A stretch of 64,000 nucleotides of DNA, taken from JAEUJM01 sp041918615 (GTDB taxonomy: Bacteria; Actinomycetota; Acidimicrobiia; Acidimicrobiales; DATDAH01). The notes below the pieces were generated by a model. The model was not told the origin of the DNA. It worked only from the letters and a program-made list of their open reading frames with translations, and did no database searches. Below, piece after piece: positions 59,578-64,000 of the stretch (position 1 is its first letter; each line of letters begins with the position of its first letter). The position numbers were made by a program, and so were the translations under genes. The stretch is from contig JAYRVH010000077.1 of assembly GCA_041918615.1 (NCBI GenBank), positions 431,259 to 495,258 of the forward strand. Reading direction: 5' to 3'.

Positions 59578-62500
59578 CTATGTCGCCATGAGCCCGGGGC
59601 CGCTCGGGTTCCGGGCCACCAGGTTGCGGATCGCGAACTGGTCCCAGACGAACCAGAAGATACGCGCCCAGAAGCTCGGATCGGTCGGGTTTGCGTCGAG
59701 CCAGGCCGCCAGCTGCGAGGGTGTGCCCCCGATGTAGTGACCGAGGTAGCCGGCGGTGCGGCCCTGGGTGCTGTCGAAGAACCGTTCGAGGTTCTCGAAG
59801 GAGGCCGTGAAGAAGGTCTCCTCGACGACCAGGGGCCGGCCCGGCTGCTTGCAGTTGTTGGTGATCGTGATGTCGGCCGCAACCGTGGCATCCGTCGGGT
59901 ACCGGTGCACCATGTCGAAGTCGAGCGTGGCCCGGCTCGCCTGGACCAGGCCGCCGGCGCAGAACGACAGCTGGCCGATCGACACCGGGTGAACGGTGTC
60001 GCCACCGCCGACCTTGATGGCGTCGCGCATCCGTGTCATCCAAGCCGTACCGACCTCGACCCCGGTGCGCTGGCGAGCGGGATCGGCCGGGTCGGTCATC
60101 GTCCGGACGAGGTTCTGCACCCAGCAGGGCTCGTTGGCGGCCAGGTCGGTGTCGAAGCACCACACGGGGTCCGGCCCCGCGGGCAGCGTGGGCTCGTTCG
60201 TCAGGTCGTACCAGGCGATCGAGGTCTTGTCACGCAGTTCGGTGGACAGTGCCTCCCAGAAGGTCTCCTGCACCTCCCAACGCAGCGCCTCGTCGGCCGG
60301 GCTCGCACCCAGCTCGTCGAACCAGCTGCGGTTGTGGTGGTGGAAGGCGATACCGACGCCGGTGATGTCGAGGTAGAGGCCCACCTCTTCCGCAGCGGTG
60401 GCGACGTCACCGATGTTGTCCACGGCAGCCTGATCGACGCCGACGGGACACCCGGTGCACGTCGGTTGCACCACGACGTCCTCGGTGTCGATGAGCAGTC
60501 GAATGACGTTCGCTCCCATGCGCCGCACGTCTCGGAAGTTGTCGACCATCTCCGCGATGTGGGTGGCTCCCAGCGAGTCGAGGTCGCCGCCCCAGACCCG
60601 GAAGTCCGAGCCGGTTGCGGTGCCCACGAACCCGGTGCCGGCGTCGTTGATGCGCAGGTTCTCGATGCCCTCGGGTGGGGGCTCGCCGATCACGCAGCCG
60701 CGTGGGCCCTCGTCCGCGGCGAACGAGACGTCGGCGTCGAGCGTGTCCAACTCGGCCGCTCCGGCGAGGCGCTGACCCTGCGGGCACTTGTTCCAGGTGA
60801 TCCGAGGGTTGCCGTCGACGAGACGGAAGGTCCCGGTGTTCCCTCGCACCGTCGCGTGGGTCATGTCGTGGACGTCGATGCCGATGTTGACCCGGGTGGT
60901 CACACCACCGGTCGTGTTGTCGGTGACCGAGACCCCCTTCGCCCCCGGATGTGACCCGTCGGGAGCTTGGTTGAGGATCTGGTGGTCACCCCACAGGGCA
61001 CCGCCACCGACGAGCAGACCCACATCGAAGCTCGTCCTCGAGCCGGAGAAGAACTCGTTGTCGTGGATGCGGGCCCCGGTGAAGTCGCGCGGCTGCACCT
61101 GGTCCAGGCAAGGCGCGATCGGGCCGGGGAGGACCGAGCCACTGGTGGTGGTCACGCTGATCGACTGGCACAGGCCCATCGCGTCGGCGCCGAGGGCGAC
61201 GTGGGCGTCCTGTCCGGCACTCAGCACGAGGTTGTCGTGCACCTGGGACCGCTGAGTGTTGACGACACCGGCACGGCCCACCGAGCCGTCCATCACGATG
61301 CCGAGGTCGGTCACATCGACAACACTGTTGTGAGCCACCTCGGCGTCCTCGCACAGCACACGGATCCCGTCGACCCACTGCGCCTGGCCGCGTCGGTCGA
61401 ATTGGTGGCGCGACGAGTAGCCGGTGACGAGGTTCCCGACGATGCGCTCGTTCACGCAGGCCGGGCCGGTGGAGGCGCCGTAGGCCCGGATGGCGGCGCC
61501 GTCACGCGATGGCTCTGAGAGTCGGCTGGCGACGACCGAGGTGCCGTCGTCATAGGGCGTCGAGGCAGTCGGGGCGGCGCTCCCGGTCGTCTCGACGTTC
61601 GCCACCTTGTAGTTGGCGTCCGACACCCCCTGGCCGTCGACCCAGACGCCGTCCAGGTGCGATCCGGACGACAGCTTCACGATGGCGACGTTGTTGCAGA
61701 CCGAGGCGGCACAGATGAGGCCGTCCGCGACCGGGAATGCGCTCGACGAGGTGGACGAAACGATGCGCCCCATGCGCGCGTACGCGAGCCCACTTGGCGT
61801 GGCACCAGCGGGCTCCGAATACGCGGGCGCCCCTTCCGAGGTGAGCGTCACGCCGGGTGGGACCACCAGTTGCTGGTTGGCATTGGCCGAGCCGCCGACG
61901 CGGACCACCTCGCCGACGCCAAGGGTCACGGTCCGCTGCGCCAGCGTCGACCCGTTGGCGGCCGCCTGCAGCTCCTGCGCGAGCTGACCCTGCGTCCGTG
62001 AAGGGGCCAGTGCCGGCGTCGTGGTCGGCAACAGGGCCATGACCTTGGCCCGCAGGTCGATGGGCCTCGACAGCCCGAAGCCGGTGCCCGGGTCGGTCAG
62101 GTTGCAGTAGACGGCAGGACCCACGAACGCCATGGCGAAGTTGTAGATCCCGTTGACGGTGGACGCCCACGTGGCCGTTCCCTGGACGTACGGCTTGATG
62201 AAGGCGGTCCAGTCGTTGTCGTTCGGGTCGTGACTCAGGGCCGCCCGACTGACCGCCGCGGCCCGGGTGGCGCGATCGATCGCCGTCGTGGCCGGGTAGA
62301 GGCCCGCGAACTCGGTCGACGGGCTCGTGGGCAGACCAGGCGTCGTGGGTGGGGCCACGCCCGCGAGGTACCGCGGGAGCGCGGTCAGCGCCGCGGCGGT
62401 GCACGCGGGCTGGGCCGCGTAGAACGCCGTCCACGTCGCCCACTCCGCTCCCGAAGGTGCCCGGCCGAGGATCTCGGTGAACTGCTTGGCCACCCACTGA

Positions 62501-63817
62501 GTGGGGTGGCCGAAGGGGGCGGGGAGGGCGAGCGCACCCTCGACGGTCGTCGTCGCGCCCGGCGCCACACTGAACGGCGTCGCCCCCATGTACGAGAGGC
62601 TGTCGTTCCAGTACTCCTGGATCCGGCCGGTGGCCGGGTCGACCATGGTGGCCCGGTAGGTGCCGACCGGGAGCCCCGGCACCGTGTAGTCACCCTGTGC
62701 ATCGGCAACGCCCACCCCGGCGACGCGTCCGGTGGACCCGATCACCACGACCCAGGCGCACGCGACCGCTGAGCCGTTCGGGTCGTCCACGACGGACCCT
62801 GCCACGGACCCGGTCGTCGGCGTGAGCGAGACCTCGGCGGTCCCGGGCGCTACGACCGTCGCCGCATCGGCGAGACCCGAGTAGGGCTGTTGGACGAACC
62901 AGCCCATGGTGTGGCGCCCCTCTGGGTCGAGGACCCCCACCTTGTAGCCGCCGGCCGGGAGGTCGAGGCGGTAGGCGCCTGATGGGTCGGCCTGGGCCGC
63001 CGCTGCGAACTGGTAGTCCTCGGCCCGAAGCGCGACGACTATGGCGGAGGGGATCGGCGTTGCGCTGCCGCTCGCTCGGGCCCGTCCCGTGATCACCGCT
63101 CCCGCAGGGGCGAGCTGCCGCGGCACCAGACTGGCCGAAACGCTCGAGGCGGACCCGGTGCGACCGCGACGGGCGTGGCTGTCGTGGCGTCCGCGGCGCC
63201 AGAGTGGAACGCCGCGGCGTGCGCCCCGGTCGGGTCGAGGTAGGCCACGAGATGGTTTCCGATCGCGAGCCCGCCGATGGTGAAGTGCCCCGACCCGTCC
63301 GTCGTGGCGGCCGTCTCCGGTGCCCCGCTCGAACCGTTCAGCACCACCGCCCACACACCGGCCAGAGGCGCGCCGGTGCGGGCGTCCACGACCGCGCCGG
63401 CGATCGACCCGTGCGTGGCCGCCATCTGAGGATCGGCGTCGACCATCGCGCCCGCCGGCACCGTCAGCACGGTCGGCGACCCGAAGAGCCCGGGCGCGTG
63501 CGCGCTTGTCGGATCGATCAGGTAGAGGAAGTACGAGCCCGGCACGAGCCCCACGGCGAAGTCCCCTGCACCGCTCGTGACCCCTCGGCCGACCACGCGC
63601 TGGTCGCTGGTCCGCAGCACCACGACCCACGCGCCGCCGACCGGTGCCCCGGACCCGGTCTCGGTGATGGTCCCGGAGACCCCGCTGGCGCCGACCTCCC
63701 GGTCGCACGACGCGTTGGGGGGTCCGGTCGGACCGCACCGCCGGCCGACGCGGGAGCGAGGAGCGCCGCCACGAGCGCCGCGCTGCCCCTACGCAACAGC
63801 CCCGACCGGCGACGCAT
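59578..63817 (-). pseudogene. Large secreted multidomain GH5-like protein, two frameshifts
   Basis: ATG 63817 opens a signal peptide (MRRRSGLLRRGSAALVAALL...ASAGG) with GGGAGGTGG just upstream. The sequence then needs one base added in the G6 run at 63717-63722 (plus strand) and one in the C3 run at 63154-63156 to stay in the coding frame. With both, it reads through as about 1413 aa. Domains in order: several carboxypeptidase-regulatory/Cna-B-like repeats (GSIAGAVVDARTGAPLAGVW; GSVAGSVVDDPNGSAVACAW); a DUF4214-like helical stretch (QFTEILGRAPSGAEWATW); a pectate-lyase-like beta-helix; and a GH5-type barrel with YDLTNEPTLP (acid Glu) and LVVEETFF (candidate nucleophile). Either a decaying gene or two sequencing errors. 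Confidence 0.75.
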
Positions 63818-63861
63818 CCCACCTCCCTGCCCGCTGTGGTCCACCACAATAGGCGTTCGCC

Positions 63862-64000
63862 TTAGCCTCGATCCACCGATCGGCTTTGGGTGGTGGGGTG
63901 GCGGCGGTGTGGCGGTGACGGCCTTGTCGGGCTGGCGGCTGTGGGTGTTGGGGCGGCCGAGGTTGGTGTTTCGTGGTGGTGGTGGGTTGTCGACGCCGTG
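63862..64000 (-). other. Possible 3' end of a minus-strand gene, low complexity
   Basis: The last 140 bp are G/T-rich on the plus strand. On the minus strand one frame stays open from the window edge to TAA at 63864-63862, giving a Thr/Pro/His-rich tail (TASTTHHHHETPTS...). Another frame is also open, so the call is weak. Such tails occur at the end of 13E12/DUF222-HNH proteins, which abound in actinobacteria, but nothing here proves it. The gap 63818-63861 shows nothing besides the ribosome site of the surface-protein gene. Confidence 0.2.

Overview
The window reads as high-GC actinobacterial chromosome, most likely class Acidimicrobiia (inference). Supporting points are very GC-rich codons with long antisense shadow frames, a conservon-type signalling operon (histidine kinase, Roadblock, DUF742, MglA-like GTPase), two giant AftD/DUF3367-like membrane proteins, and many genes whose start codon sits 6-9 nt after a TANNNT -10 hexamer, as in leaderless actinobacterial transcripts. 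I see no rRNA, tRNA, CRISPR array, insertion sequence or phage gene. No gap between genes exceeds about 230 bp.

Layout. 1-5.2 kb: a solute-binding lipoprotein, a cyclophilin, an acyl-CoA synthetase, an AlkA-like DNA glycosylase overlapping it (apparent CTG start) and a small orphan. 5.3-26.6 kb: an envelope-glycan region. It holds a PIG-V-like mannosyltransferase, AftD-like protein 1, a UDP-galactopyranose-mutase-like flavoprotein, GT2 plus DUF2304, then a convergent operon (GT39, GNAT protein, polysaccharide deacetylase, methyltransferase), AftD-like protein 2 with an AlgX-like SGNH protein, a small lipoprotein, an SGNH lipoprotein, GT2 and GT4. 26.6-29.5 kb: an ArfB-like release factor, an alpha/beta hydrolase and a GGDEF-EAL protein with a degenerate GGDEF site. 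29.5-38.4 kb: a metallo-beta-lactamase-fold protein resembling CMP-Neu5Ac hydroxylase without its Rieske domain, a second GT39, a PLP decarboxylase, two small unknowns, an OatA-type acyltransferase with a long acidic repeat, and GT2.

38.4-43.7 kb: the conservon, divergent from a DUF4388 protein. 43.7-50.9 kb: CapA-like lipoprotein, M18 aminopeptidase, two unknowns, copper amine oxidase, DUF983 protein and J-domain protein. 51-55.5 kb: DegT aminotransferase, acyltransferase 3, a three-gene cassette of small unknown proteins, and a pentapeptide-repeat lipoprotein. 55.5-59.5 kb: gcvT-gcvPA-gcvPB (glycine cleavage, without gcvH). 59.6-63.8 kb: a large secreted multidomain protein (Cna-B-like repeats, beta-helix, GH5-like barrel) broken by two single-base frameshifts. 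The last 140 bp may be the tail of another minus-strand gene.

The recurring theme is synthesis, modification and export of a complex envelope polysaccharide: polyprenyl-phosphate sugar synthases (GT2/DUF2304), membrane glycosyltransferases (PIG-V, GT39, AftD-like), a possible furanose-sugar supply enzyme, and SGNH, acyltransferase and deacetylase modifiers. All product calls come from motif reading. No database search was run.
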